DNA from: Dipodascopsis uninucleata var. uninucleata
Taxonomy: Eukaryota; Ascomycota; Lipomycetes; Lipomycetales; Lipomycetaceae
Assembly (NCBI GenBank): GCA_030568195.1
Contig: JAJLTO010000010.1
Location: 62,001 to 126,000 of the forward strand
DNA: 64,000 nucleotides
Reading direction: 5' to 3'
Positions 1 to 12,044 of this stretch are shown one piece after another; the stretch's first letter is position 1; every line of letters begins with the position of its first letter. The translations under genes were made by a program, and so were the position numbers. Under the pieces are notes generated by a model that had not been told where the DNA came from, did no database searches, and saw nothing but the letters and a program-made list of their open reading frames with translations.

Positions 1-95
1 AATATTTTTATGCAGATAAACAAGTCGTTAAGAATCGTTAAGAGGAAATTTTCTAAAACAAGCCCCCGCCCAAATATGTAATCAATATTGCCCTG

Positions 96-1901
96 CTAAG
101 GAAATATGGAATTCTCGCCGATTGATTCATCGTATTGTAAAGTAGGAATAAACATGCTCCATCGTTTAGATTTTCTGTCAATTGAGGACGACTTCTGCAA
201 CTCTTCCTTCTCATTTTTATCAGCTCTCAAACGTGCGGTATCATCTTCAAAATCAATCAACGATGTGGACATTGTGCTACCAGCCGGAACAGACTGCAGA
301 ACCGAATATCCTTCATAGTCAAGATTTTGGCGGTACTTCTCAGATTTACCTTGCGGAGAACCGCGATATTCAGGAGAATCCGCGCCATGTCTTTCTGGGG
401 AGTTCACAAAGCTAGAAAGGTGTCGCACCGGTGGTGATGGATTATCAAATTCGTCATAATCACTGCTTTCAGTGTAATCATGAACACTCTCCTTGTCTCT
501 GTCATGCGCACTTACTGTCTGACTCCTCAAATGTTTATCACCTCTATGAGAACCATCTCCGCTAGATGTGTCTGCAGTCAGCGCTGCTTCTGTCGCAGCA
601 CTCACGAGGTCATCACCAATAGCAGCTTGTTTTAAATCTTCGTAGAAAGTCCAAAAATGATTGTTTATGCCCTCTGCAAGTTTACGACCCATATGGATCA
701 CGTCATCAGAGCGAATCGAATTTCTGACATTGGAAGATATATCATCATCATACTCAAATTCGTCATTAACTTCGAAAGATGGACGTAGCTGCTCTGTAGG
801 GACGCTTCCTGTAGAGACATTTCCTGTAGGGATATTTCCCGTAGGAGCGTTCCCTGTATCTGTTAACGACGAAGTTCGCGGAGGTGCATAAGGACGTCCG
901 GAAGGTGCTGTCTTGGGGGGACTTGGAAATGGGAACGAAGGTGCGAGTAATCGCTGCCCAATATTGGCACCAACACTACTTCGCTTATTATCTAGACTAG
1001 ATCTGGTTGAGACTGGTGCCTTAGCCTGTAATGTTTGTCCACTAGTAACTGCTTGTAACTGGGCTGATCGCCTCGCACGATCTTCCTGAATAGCCCATTG
1101 CTTTCTTAGATCTGAAAGCTCTGCTTCTTCTCGTTCCAGTTCACTTTTCAGTTCTAGAACTCTGCGTTCCTTGGCAGCAAGAAGAGTAAGAAAGTCACTA
1201 TGTTCCTCTTGTATGTCTACGGTTGCACTCGCAGGGATAGCCGGTGGATTTGGCGAGATATAGAGTGGAGGAGCTACAAAAATCATTAGCTACAATAATT
1301 GAATAGAATATTTCACTTAAATTAACCACTTACCGACAGACGGCGAATCTTCTGTAGTTGGATTCCTTGCAGGAGGAGGAGCCATTGGAATGGAGATGCT
1401 CAGTCGAAACGATTTGTGACGACGACGATCTTTCGATACTTGAAGAGGATTCCTTTCCGCAGATGACGATGCCGAAGAGGCAGGTGATGTTACAGTAGAA
1501 GTAGCTGACACTGAAGAGATTGATGACGGCGGAGAGCCCTCTCTAACTGACGCTGTAGAGGAGTGATGATGATGATGATGTGATTGTGCATGTCGTTGAG
1601 GATATTGCCCATGACCTGACTGTGATTGGTGACTCCCTGGCTGTTGCGTTCCTAACTGGCCAGTTCCCGGGTACACATGCGGTGTATAAGAGTTAGAGGG
1701 TGATGACGATATTCCAGCTCCAGAACTGCTGCTAGACATTGAGGTAGATCCTATTTTGTCTACAAGCGCTAGTTTATATATTTTATTTCCATTTGTCGCA
1801 CGCAAACTAGATGCTCGCGTCATAGAGGCACCAGGTAGTCCACCACCTGCCACATTCACAGCACCTAAAGTGCTAGGACTATTACTGTTCGTGGCTTCCA
1901 T
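96..1901 (-). CDS. DUF4048 / Tda11-like coiled-coil protein
   Basis: Two exons (1901-1334 and 1273-96) join in frame across a 60-nt intron with GTAAGT donor and a CTAAT branch site just before TTTGTAG; predicted 581 aa. The N-terminal half is low complexity, with Ser-rich runs, a run of six His and a basic KDRRRHKSFRLS patch. After the junction comes a predicted coiled coil (FLTLLAAKERRVLELKSELE, about residue 215) and later a conserved MGRKLAEGINNHFWTFYEDL block; together these resemble the fungal DUF4048 family, to which yeast Tda11 may be related. Function of the family is poorly defined. The start was set at the ATG at 1901; the frame stays open upstream to 2351 but that part has no family resemblance, so a longer N-terminus is possible. 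A 15-bp tandem repeat encodes TGNxP units. Confidence 0.72.
794..853 (-). repeat. In-frame 15-bp tandem repeat, four units
   Basis: Four adjacent 15-nt units (ctgtagggacgcttc and variants) inside the DUF4048 gene encode PTGNI/PTGNV/STGSV-type pentapeptides. Because the unit is a multiple of three it can change copy number without shifting frame. Confidence 0.85.
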
Positions 1902-3353
1902 TATCGTGGTGTGAGGTGATGAGTATATTTTGCTTCTATGATGTTGTTGTTGTACCAACCGACACGTCGACGACGCACGTATACAGCGCTTAGGTGTGCT
2001 GAAAACCAGGCTTGCCAGATCAGGCTGTATATGTGGCGATGGAGACCCTGATATCGAATTCGAAAAACTATGTCTCTTATAGTTGCGTTGTACGTTCTCC
2101 TGAATTATATTATTTACGTTCCTACTGTGATCTTCGATCTGCCGTTGTGAGCGCTTTCGCGGCGAACGCTCGTTTGTTTTACTACTCGATTGAATACCAG
2201 ATCTGTCACAGAAAAATACAATCGAGATGAGCACAATTGCAGATATGAATGGTGCACTACTTGTCAGTATCGACGCGAGGAGGGGCAAAGAAGTTCCCGT
2301 ACGCGAGAACAGCACTGAGTGAGTCTGGGACGACGTTGTGATAGGCAGCACAGGCGGCTGCTTTTTAAGCCTTTAAAGCATTACAAACCCGGGTACGAGC
2401 CGAGTTCCTAATCTTCTACCTTTGTGTCGTTTTTTCTCTATCTTTTTTATTTTGCAGATCGCTCTCAAGTGCGTGAGTAAGTTATGGTTTGTATCTTCTT
2501 ACTACTCTCTAAAATAGCGTTCTAGAATTCGTTCACTCGTGTTATAACAACAGGGTTGTTATCTCTCGCACTTTCTAGTGATTTAGCAGTACTACCCTGA
2601 CTTCAGTACTGTTACACTGGTACCCTCGACCGTTTTCAGTTTCTAATATATCACTTTCTTATGAATATAAGTTAGCTCTAGGCATCTTAAACCTTCTAAA
2701 CTCACTCCATTCAATATTTTATTCATCTTTCATTCTTGCTATCGCCTTTTAACCGTTATGGCCTGCCAAGGAGCCCGCTTATTTGAAGCATTTATATATA
2801 GAGGTCCTACTCACCACCACAAGATCAACGTGCGATCAAGTATGCTTGATCTCTAACTGTCTTATACCTCTCAACTATACATATACTATTCTATAGACTT
2901 CTCCAACTTTCAATTTCGCTGTGGTTGTACCTGACACTACTCGCACGCACAAAATACTTTCGGGAAGGGATTTATAAAGCCCGGACTCGGTCGATTCATT
3001 ATGCCAAAAGGAATGTTTAATGAAGGCTCAGCTATTGCTTTCTACGCTTATTTTGGGCGCATCTGCACTAAACAACCTCTCTAAACTGTATGATGCCAAT
3101 GACTCAAATAGTAATGACGTTTCAGATCATACGCACCCAAATTATCTAAATTTACCAAACCCTTATGATCACACATGGCGTGTCCCCTGCAGTAAAGCCT
3201 TCGCGATTTCTCGTATATGCCACAAGCGCTCATTCTTGTGCACAGATGCAAGGGTGTGTCTGCACGAAATAAATTTTAAGATGCCACGAAATACGAGAAT
3301 TTTTTTTCTTTACCTTAGACGGATTTCAATCGGCAAGTCAAGATACAGTAACA
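1902..3353. other. Divergent intergenic region, DUF4048 gene / NDK
   Basis: Shared upstream region of two divergent genes. It holds pyrimidine-rich tracts (around 2420-2450), TATA-like words at about 2788 and 2971, and two open frames: an N-terminal continuation of the DUF4048 frame to 2351, and a + strand ORF from 3020 that begins like a secretory signal peptide and overlaps the NDK start. No conserved protein recognised. Confidence 0.5.
2971..2979 (+). promoter_or_regulatory. TATA-like box upstream of NDK
   Basis: TTTATAAAG about 375 nt before the NDK start codon. Plausible core promoter for the + strand transcript; position only, no experimental support. Confidence 0.35.
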
Positions 3354-4445
3354 ATGTCCTCGGAACAAACTTTTATTGCTATCAAGGTATGTAAAAGGAC
3401 TTTATGCCTTAAGCATTGATGGATTGAAGCGAATGGCAGTCAGAAAAATGCGTAAATAGCGCGGCGAATGGATGGATGAATCTCAAGACGAGCTAGGAAG
3501 AACGGGTGCAAACGGAAGTAGCAACGCAGGAAATTCAACTTCAAAACAAATTTGAGCTGACATTAATGATCTTATATAGCCTGATGGTGTCCAGCGTGGA
3601 CTCATCTCCCCTATCATTTCTCGTTTCGAGCAAAAGGGGTAAGTAGACGACAATTGTTGTGACTTATTCAGTCACTTTGACTGATACTCTTCCGTATTTT
3701 CAGGTAAATTGATTGTTAACTTTAGAATGTAATAGATACAAACTTGTTGGTATCAAGCTCGCCCAGCCTACCGAAGAGCTACTTAAGGAGCATTACTCTG
3801 ACCTCACTACTAAGCCATTCTTTCCTGGGTATGCAACATCCTTAATTTTTGATGTACTTTTTCATTGCTCAATCAGTATGATTTACTAACATTTGGTTAT
3901 TTCTAGTCTTTTGAACTGTAAGTAAAAGACTGATCTAGTCTTAATGCGAATTCTGAGCATAGACGTACTAACTGGCATTTAGACATGCTCTCTGGCCCAG
4001 TTTGTGCTATGGTCTGGGAGGGTAAGGATGTTGTCAAGACCGGTCGTGGTAAGTAATATGTTTGTCCTATTATATTTTAGAATCTGAGCAAAAACGGTTC
4101 CTAATTATTATGATTTAGTTCTTCTCGGTGCTACCAATCCTCTTGCTGCAGGCCCTGGAACTATTCGTGGTGACTATGCTATTGTAAGTTCTATATTGTT
4201 TGACTGAACGTACTAATAATTTCACACTTTTCACTAACATTTCTTCTTTCAGGACGTTGGTCGTAACGTATGTCATGGTTCTGACTCCGTTGAGTCAGCC
4301 ACGAAAGAAATCTCTCTCTGGTTCAAGAAGGACGAAATTGTTTCCTACACTCCTACCATCTTCAAGTGGATTTATGTACGTTCTGACACATTATTTCATG
4401 CCAATTGATCACATACTAATATATTCGTTTTTCATATAGGAGTAA
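3354..4445 (+). CDS. ndk1: Nucleoside diphosphate kinase
   Basis: Transfers gamma-phosphate from ATP to NDPs through a phospho-histidine. Eight exons: 3354-3386, 3580-3638, 3736-3828, 3907-3917, 3983-4048, 4119-4183, 4253-4375, 4440-4445; total 151 aa, the normal length of the family. Family landmarks in order: [18 protein letters not shown] at the N-terminus, [32 protein letters not shown], and the active-site NVCHGSDS (His about residue 117). Every junction restores the frame and the known family sequence. The fourth exon is only 11 nt and the last one holds just one sense codon plus the stop. The very fragmented structure of a small, highly expressed gene is notable. Confidence 0.96.
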
Positions 4446-4903
4446 ATATATTTTATTTAAGTTCGCCGTATGGTTTGACTGGCACGCAGATATATGAATC
4501 CTCAGTGAAATTGTTCTGCCTGTCATTGTGCTATAATCGTAGTTGCCTTAGTTCATACTAAAATAAAATGCAAAATATAGAAATTTTTCTCTTATGATTT
4601 ATTCATTCTACGAATTTATTCCTGATATTCGTAGATGTTGTAGTCCTACTATTTTGTAGCTCGTTAGTAATTTGCTGTCCCATCAAATCTACTAAATATT
4701 ACATTTAATATTATTTTATGTGGTTTCTGGTTGTCAATAAAACCCTAGACAATATTCGGTGTCTTTCTATATAGCAATTTTTCAGGTGCACGCGTTCCAG
4801 AAGGGCCAGCTTTTAATTTGAAAATCACATTTTTATTAGCACTCCTCTCATCTAGTCACCTTGATTCTTCGTTCAGAACTGTTGGCTATAGACAGACGAA
4901 AAG
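4446..4903. other. Intergenic, NDK to CCT5
   Basis: AT-rich spacer between two genes on the same strand. It must contain the NDK 3' end and the CCT5 promoter. No ORF or RNA gene recognised. Confidence 0.5.
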
Positions 4904-7113
4904 ATGGCTCAGGCGATTTATCCAGATATGTCCAATGCGATTGTCGCACAGGATGAGATGGGTAGACCCTTCATCATTGTTAGAGAGTAAGTTGGCGATT
5001 TGCAAAGGAAGAAACTAATGACACTTTGGTGATATTATTTGAATCGTTAAAGAAAATTTTACACAACTAACACTATCTCATTGTTATAGTCAGGGAAAGA
5101 AGAAGAGGTATGTGATGTTCGATCAATGCAAGCGATATTTCTTGTGAGTTTTGATGCCTTCAGTTACTAACTAAATCAAATTGGTTTTTGTTTAAATCAG
5201 AACTCATGGAATAGAAGCAGTTAAGGTAAGTTTCAGTTGTGCTAACTTTGTATATCTGATGCAATCGGTAAAACTAATCTTTATTTTTTAGTCGCACATT
5301 CTAGCTGCTCGAACAGTTGCTGATATTGTTAAAACTTCTCTTGGTCCGCGAGGTATGATATCTAAATTAGTGTGTTAAGATCACGTAGAGCTGAAAGTGA
5401 TTCTGATTATTCTTCGCTTTAAGGTCTCGATAAAATTCTTATTTCACCAGATGGAGACATCACTGTCACGAATGATGGTGCTACAATTCTGGGTCAGATG
5501 GAAGTTGAAAACCAGATTGCTAAGCTTCTAGTACAGTTGTACGTATATCTTGCTGGTCTGATTATGGAACACTTTTTCAATAGCACTGTTTACTTACCAT
5601 TTTTTGATGTCTTTAGATCTAAGTCTCAGGATGACGAAATTGGTGACGGTACTACTGGTGTCGTTGTTCTTGCTGGTGCTCTTTTAGAGCAGGCTGCCGA
5701 ATTGATTGACAAAGGTATAGAGTAATTTACTGGTTGATATTGTATAAATGTGTTCTAATATTAACATAACTATACCTTTTCATTAGGAATTCATCCTATT
5801 AGAATTGCTAATGGTTTTGATAAAGCCTGTAAGATTGCAGTTCAACATCTTGATAGCATTGCAGACACCGTTGACTTCAGTCTGGATAACAAGGTCAATC
5901 TTTTGAAGGCTGCAAAGACTTCATTAGGCAGTAAAATGTAAGTCAGCGGTTATATTGACCCCTGTTATATAGAGACTCGTTTTATTAATTGTTATTATTT
6001 TTGAATTCTAGTGTTTCCAAGGCTCATGATAAATTTACTAATATCGCTGTCGAAGCCGTTCTCAGTGTCGCTGATTTAGAGCGTAAGGATGTCGATTTCG
6101 AGCTGATCAAGGTTGATGGAAAAGTCGGCGGTTCGCTTGAAGATACTGCTCTTGTCAAGGGTGTTGTAATTGACAAAGATATGTCGCATCCTCAGATGCC
6201 AAGAACGATCAAAGATGCTAAGATCGCTATTTTAACATGTCCTTTTGAACCACCAAAGCCTAAGACAAAGCATAAGCTTGACATCACTACAGTTGACGAG
6301 TTTAAGAAGTTACAAACATACGAACGTGAAAAGTTTTTGGATATGATTAAGCAAGTTAAGGACACTGGTGCTTCTCTTGTTATTTGTCAGTGGGGTTTTG
6401 ATGACGAAGCCAATCATCTTCTGTTACAAAACGATCTCCCAGCCGTGCGATGGGTTGGCGGTCCGGAACTAGAACTGATCGCTATTGCCACTAATGGTCG
6501 TATAGTTCCCAGATTCGAAGATCTCACTGAGAAGAAACTAGGACATGCAGGCCTTGTACGTGAATTGTCATTTGGTACTACCAGGGACCGTATGCTCGTT
6601 ATCGAAGAGTGTGCTAATACACGTGCTATCACAGTATTTGTTCGAGGCAGTAATAAAATGATCATTGACGAGGCCAAGCGTGCTCTTCATGATGCTCTCT
6701 GTGTCGTCCGGAATCTAGTTAGAGATAATCGTGTCGTCTACGGTGGTGGTGCAGCTGAGATTACTGCCTCTCTCGCTGTTGCAGATGCCGCTGAGAAGCA
6801 CACTGGTATTGACCAGTATGCAATGAGAGCATTTGCCACTGCATTGGATGCTATCCCTATGGCACTTGCTGAAAATTCTGGTCAAAATTCGATCGAAGCA
6901 CTTGCAGGTGTCAAAGCTCGTCAAGTCAAGGAAAAGAACAGTAAATTAGGTATCGATTGCTTGAATACTGGTATCAATGATATGCGAGAGATGTTTGTTA
7001 TTGATCCGTTAATAGGAAAGAAGCAACAGTTGCTTCTTGCTACTCAGCTTACCCGAATGATCTTAAAAGTTAATGATGTCATTATCAACGGAAATGAAGA
7101 TGCCATGTATTAG
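4904..7113 (+). CDS. CCT5: Chaperonin CCT subunit epsilon
   Basis: Subunit of the cytosolic TRiC/CCT ring that folds actin, tubulin and other proteins using ATP. Eight exons: 4904-4986, 5090-5107, 5201-5225, 5292-5352, 5424-5538, 5617-5714, 5787-5937, 6012-7113; 550 aa, close to the usual length. Epsilon-specific sequence runs throughout: [15 protein letters not shown] at the N-terminus, [21 protein letters not shown] (about 78-85), the ATPase motif GDGTTGVVV (about 110-118), [23 protein letters not shown], and VYGGGAAE. The introns crowd into the first third, with exons of 18 and 25 nt, while the last 1.1 kb is uninterrupted. CTG encodes the invariant Leu of NDGATIL, which argues against a CTG-Ser code. 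Confidence 0.97.
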
Positions 7114-7852
7114 TCTGTATCTATAGAGTATAATTTAAGATGCTTAATGGGCAAGCGAGAATTTGATACCTTGGTCAATATTCTTCCTTGGCTAACTATT
7201 TGTTTTCTTTCGTGCGTCTGACGAGAGTTTTTGTTGTTAATTTTTATTTGTTTAGTATTATTTTTATACATAAAATCTGCTTCTGCGTTTGTCCATTATT
7301 ACTGTTTTGCCTACTCGTAATCGCACAAATAAGGAATTTTATTATAGCATTTTATGTTAATTTTGCTTTCCTGTCATCAATTAAAAATCTGTATTCCAAA
7401 TAGCATATATAATCTATGGAGCAAATCAAAAAGAAAAGAAATTACCCTTAACAAAGTTTCGTAAATTATTATAATAATATTCCTTTTCAGATAATTTAAA
7501 TACAATAAAAAATAAAAATAAAATCAAGCGTCCAGAGAATATATTCTATAAAATATAAAGTATCGCAAAAAAAATTTTTGGAAATGAGGGAATGGACTCT
7601 GCTATAAAACTTCAATCCTACTAGAAAAGAAATATGATAGCAACGTCATATGCAGTCGTGTGTATCATTGATGTATTATGTACTGTATGATGAAGTAACG
7701 TAAACGGCAAATCATGGGAAAATACAGATCGTTAAGAATAATCCAAACCGCTAAATCTCGACTTGGATTCTGCAACTTGATAATATTATAGTTCCACTTT
7801 CTATAAGTTTACGTATAAAAATAGTAAGTCTTAGGTCACTCTCTTATAGCAA
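7114..7852. other. Convergent intergenic, CCT5 / UPF0652 gene
   Basis: Very AT-rich spacer between convergent 3' ends. T-rich on the CCT5 side, A-rich in the middle. Only short chance ORFs; no RNA gene recognised. Confidence 0.5.
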
Positions 7853-10327
7853 TTAAAATCCGTCAGTGCCATTAAATCCAGTGAATCCACACAACAAGAA
7901 AACTTTCTATAACAGTGGAAGGCAAATGTTAGATAGAGTCTTCTGCATATAAGAGCAATCATTTGATAACTTACAATATATGGCTTCTTAGAAATTGAAT
8001 TAGCCCAATTCCAAGCACTCGTGAGTCGTCCATCAATGCAAGATCCAGCATCATAAAAGTTATCGGCACCGGAACCTAATATACAATATTAGAATAATCT
8101 ATTAAAGATGAAAAAAATTTTCTGTTTTACAAACCATCGAATGCGTGCTTGAAAAAGTCTGAAAGAATCGTTTTCTTAAGATCTTCGACGCTACCAAACT
8201 GAGATTGGATCCAACTATATACAAATGGATCTCGAGCTATGTTATCGATGTTACTCATCACTGATTCCAATGGATTCAAGATCTGAGGAACCTGCAGATA
8301 CTTATCAAGGAAGAACCATGCATTCGGTACGGTACGATCACCAAGATGAACAACACTTGATCCAATCCAGGACTTAGCTCTCTTTTGTGCAAGTGCAATA
8401 ATATTTTGCATTGATCGTCCAACTGCAGGACATGTTTGAACACGGTTAAGACCTTGACCGGTATCAACCAAGCGATATCTGCCATTTCTACAATTAATTA
8501 GACGAATGCACTCATCAAATATAGTAAAGTTAACTTACGTAGATAAAAGATCTTGATCAGCAAGGCTCCATAGCATAAACATGTCATTCATGATAATGGA
8601 CCATAAGGTCAGTGATTGATTAACTAATTAACTGTTAGACATATAAAATTAGTACGTGTCACTCAAACCTACCATAATAAAATTGCTTCTCGTGATTATG
8701 CGATAATCTGGCACCTCCTTTACCATATGATATAGCCTACAATAAAGGAATTATTAGCGTATACATTGCCACATCAAATTACATCTTGATATCTTACCAA
8801 TGTGTACTCAGGTTCAATATTCTCAGGATGAAAATACTGGTGAAGATACTTCTGAATCCTTTCGACAGGAACTTTATTAGATCTCAGATATGAATGATTG
8901 TCGCCTATGGAATATAAGCATTGCCGTATTTCGTCTTGGGAAATCTTTCCTGGCTGAGAAAATTTTTTGGCAACGCTTTCGATTGCTCTCTCCTTTGCTT
9001 TGATTTCAGCCTGAATCTGGGATCTCTTCTTGTGTTCAGGATAAATTTCAGCAGTAGCTTGCACAACAAGGTTGTCATCCAATAGGTCCAGGCAGTCTTT
9101 GGATTCCAAGAAAGAATAAACGGTCATTATAGGCATGTATAGATCAAACTCCATTACCTGTTGAACCTCTGGCAGTCTCGAGTCCATAACCTAATCAAGA
9201 TACTTACATTAGATGAGGTCCAAACAATTGTCCAAAACAGTGTGCATTATAATTGAACACGCGCACTTTCCTCCTACTTTGTGATAATATTGAAGCACGT
9301 ACCATATACATTAATTTTCCAAAGCTATCACGCATCTTCTCTGGATTCATAATTTTGTACCGTCGGCCAATCTCGAAAATCTTCTTAAACCACTTTGCAT
9401 TTCTAGCGAGATCTTTATCCTGAAACATTTGTTGACCCAATTTCATGTCTGTTGCCACTACCAAACCGGCCAAAATTGAGCAAATTTCTTGCAGTTGTCC
9501 TATTATACGCTTGGCCTTCGATGAATAGGCCAGGATATCAACTTTGTCTGTGTATTCTGATACATTGAGCGCAGCTTCCAGTCTAGTCAAAGAACGATGT
9601 AAATCAGACACCATGTTTTATAGATAACAGAGCGAATACGATAGTAAACTCGACTTACAGCCTTAAAAGCTTTCTTTCCTGTTGCGTTAAGCGTAAGGGG
9701 ATATATTTTGTACGGGACTTTAACCAGGATCCAAACGAGGCTGAACCATCAGATACGATGACGACAGGCTCATCGGTTGAAGACAATGTCGTCTTTCCCG
9801 ATATCTCTGTGTCAATTTCCATGTTATTAACCGAGGCATTATCTGCAACTAACTTTTCCCGTTTATCTTCGTTTGTCATAGGCATCCCATTGTCCGTATT
9901 GTTAGTCTCGTCTGAACTACCTTCATTGATCTTAACTGTAACGTGCTCCTTCCGTTTCTAAAAATATTCAAAGGTAAGCTTAACTTCTACCCTATGAAAA
10001 CAACGACACTTAAGTACAGCTTTTTAGGAAAACTTATGACTAAACGATACAATACAGCTAGTATTGACTACTTCCTTTGTCTATATTGATCCAAATACTT
10101 ACACCAGTTCTGTGGAGATAATTAAAACAGACTGAACAAAACTGCTCGTCGCAGGTGTTGCAATTTATGTCAGCTGGCTGATCACCGCATTCCACGCAAA
10201 GATTAGAATCATCAGCTATATTCTCTGCTGCTTGTCTTTCAGCCTCCGCGGCGAGATTTTCAATCTGTTCGTCCATTATGACTGACTCGGCGTCGGCCTC
10301 GAGTACTTTGTTTAGTTCCAATTTCAT
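7853..10327 (-). CDS. UPF0652 (DUF2009) protein with N-terminal B-box-like zinc finger
   Basis: Nine exons: 10327-10103, 9957-9659, 9582-9303, 9190-8798, 8736-8673, 8623-8539, 8487-8135, 8075-7975, 7906-7853; 617 aa. All junctions preserve phase. Near the N-terminus CVECGDQPADINCNTCDEQF and CSVCFNYLHRTGKRKEH give the Cys/His spacing of a B-box. The rest matches the DUF2009/UPF0652 family of fungi, plants and protists: LLRLLEAALNVSEYTDKVD, MDSRLPEVQQVMEFDLYMP, ISYGKGGARLSHNHEKQFYY, DRTVPNAWFFLDKYLQVP and the terminal LLCGFTGFNGTDG. No biochemical role is established; zinc binding is inferred from the Cys/His pattern. The start is the ATG at 10327. One likely pitfall: reading through the donor at 9302 gives a false end at 9204. 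Confidence 0.9.
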
Positions 10328-10801
10328 TGTTGCCTTATTCAAGTTTACACTTTATGCTATCAATTGAAATTTTGTTAGCACTATACAATCTGAGTAAATT
10401 CTTCCTTTGTTCCGAGATATATATGATATAATATATGGAATTTGTGTATATCCTGTTTACTAAAGCATGTACTTCTTAGAAGTTGTAAGGCTGTCTAAAT
10501 GATATTCCTAACGTGCTCTTCATATTAGTAATAATAGTTTTTGGGAGTTGAAAAAAAATTGCCTTCGTAGAGTTTCCATTTAATGCATAATTATTTAGGG
10601 CTTCCTTTGAAATTACGTCAGCAGCGGTCGCGTTTTGGAGTGGCCTGGTGGATGACTGTACTCCAACGAATTGAATAAGACAGAATTACCCATCTGTATC
10701 ATAAATTTCGCTTTAATCCTTTAGATTATAATTCTTATTCTTGTTATTTTAGAAGCACTGCATCTTGGAATAAGTTTTGAGTGAGTAGCTCCAAGACAAA
10801 A
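10328..10801. promoter_or_regulatory. Bidirectional promoter region, UPF0652 gene / HMP-P kinase
   Basis: 474-nt spacer between divergent start codons, so both promoters must lie here. It contains a CRE-like octamer (10613-10620) and a nearby TTTAGGGCTT word. No ORF of note. Confidence 0.55.
10613..10620 (+). promoter_or_regulatory. CRE/ATF-like site TTACGTCA
   Basis: TTACGTCA differs by one base from the palindromic CRE TGACGTCA bound by bZIP factors such as fission yeast Atf1/Pcr1. It lies in the middle of the divergent promoter region. Single motif match only. Confidence 0.3.
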
Positions 10802-12044
10802 ATGGAAGGCAGTTTTCAACGTCCGAGAGTACTCACAATCGCAGGTAGGCATAACTTCTGGGTAATCTACAGTTAATCAAGTAATTATAACTCTAATACT
10901 GACATACTTAATTACATTTAAGGCTCTGATTCTTCAGGTGGTGCTGGAATTGAAGCTGATCTTAAGGCAATTACTGTACACGGCTGTTATGGCATGACAT
11001 GCATAACGGCTTTGACGGCGCAGAATAGTTAGTTATCATGATAGCATATTGTTATGGAGCACGAAACTGATAGATATCATAGCGCTTGGAGTATCTAGGA
11101 TAGTAACGATCGACAAGGACTTTGTTGGAGAGGCACTCGATGCAATTTTTACGGACGTCGGTGTTGATGCTGTGAAGACTGGTATAGTTGAGCTTTTCAT
11201 TTGTAGAGTGAATAGAATAGCACGTTCAATACGTCATACTCAGATATGATCTCACTAACTGGTCTCTGTGATGTGCTTGCATAGGGATGTTGGCTAGCGC
11301 AGAAACTATAAGTACGGTTTCGAAGCGCTTGAGTCATTACAGTGTTAAATATATTGTGGTCGACCCAGTTATGATTAGCACATCCGGATCTCAAGTAGGT
11401 TGATAAGTCATTATTTCTTACGGAACAATTAATAAAAGGATAAAATATGTTAACAAACTGTGTCATACAGCTTCTCCCGGATTCTGCCGTATCTGCGTAC
11501 ATTACAGATCTCTTTCCAATAGCCTACATGATTACGCCGAATTTGCAAGAAGGAAAGTTTTTATATCACGTAGCAACAGGATCTGATGCCACTATCGAGT
11601 CTCTTGAAGATGCCAAAACGCTGGCAAAGGAGCTTTTCAAGCTGGGCCCAAAATATGTTTTGTTAAAAGGAGGGCATCTTCCATTATCAAGTGATCATAG
11701 GCTGGCATCTGCTGCTGATAAGACTGCTATCGTTGCTGATATTTTGTATGATGGCGAGTCGTATCAGATTATTGAATCGTCTTATATATTTAGTAAAAAT
11801 ACGCATGGAACTGGTTGTACTCTATCTGGTAGGTGTTTTCATATGTTATATCTCAGAGCAGAATACTGATGTGTTTTTAGCTGCAATTGCTTCTAATCTT
11901 TCTCTTGGAAAGAATACGATTGAAGCTGTTAAGGATAGCATTGCCTATGTCCATGGTGCGATTGCTGCCAATTTGGAGCTGGGTAAAGGAAATGGGCCTA
12001 TAGATCATTTGCATAATTTATTCCCTGCTAGCAAGAATACCTGA
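10802..12044 (+). CDS. thiD: Hydroxymethylpyrimidine (phosphate) kinase, ThiD type
   Basis: Phosphorylates 4-amino-5-hydroxymethyl-2-methylpyrimidine and its monophosphate in thiamine synthesis (ribokinase fold). Six exons: 10802-10844, 10923-11027, 11083-11181, 11285-11394, 11471-11828, 11881-12044; 292 aa. Motifs: [20 protein letters not shown] at the N-terminus, [42 protein letters not shown], and the anion-hole [10 protein letters not shown] near the C-terminus. Length equals a single bacterial-type ThiD domain. Yeast Thi20/Thi21 carry an additional C-terminal thiaminase-II/TenA domain which is absent here, since the stop follows the kinase domain directly. Confidence 0.93.

Noticed and set aside
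9204-9302. Apparent C-terminus HCFGQLFGPHLM of the UPF0652 frame
   Set aside because: It is intronic read-through past a GTACGT donor; joining 9303 to 9190 gives the family sequence KLMYM-VMDSRLPEV.
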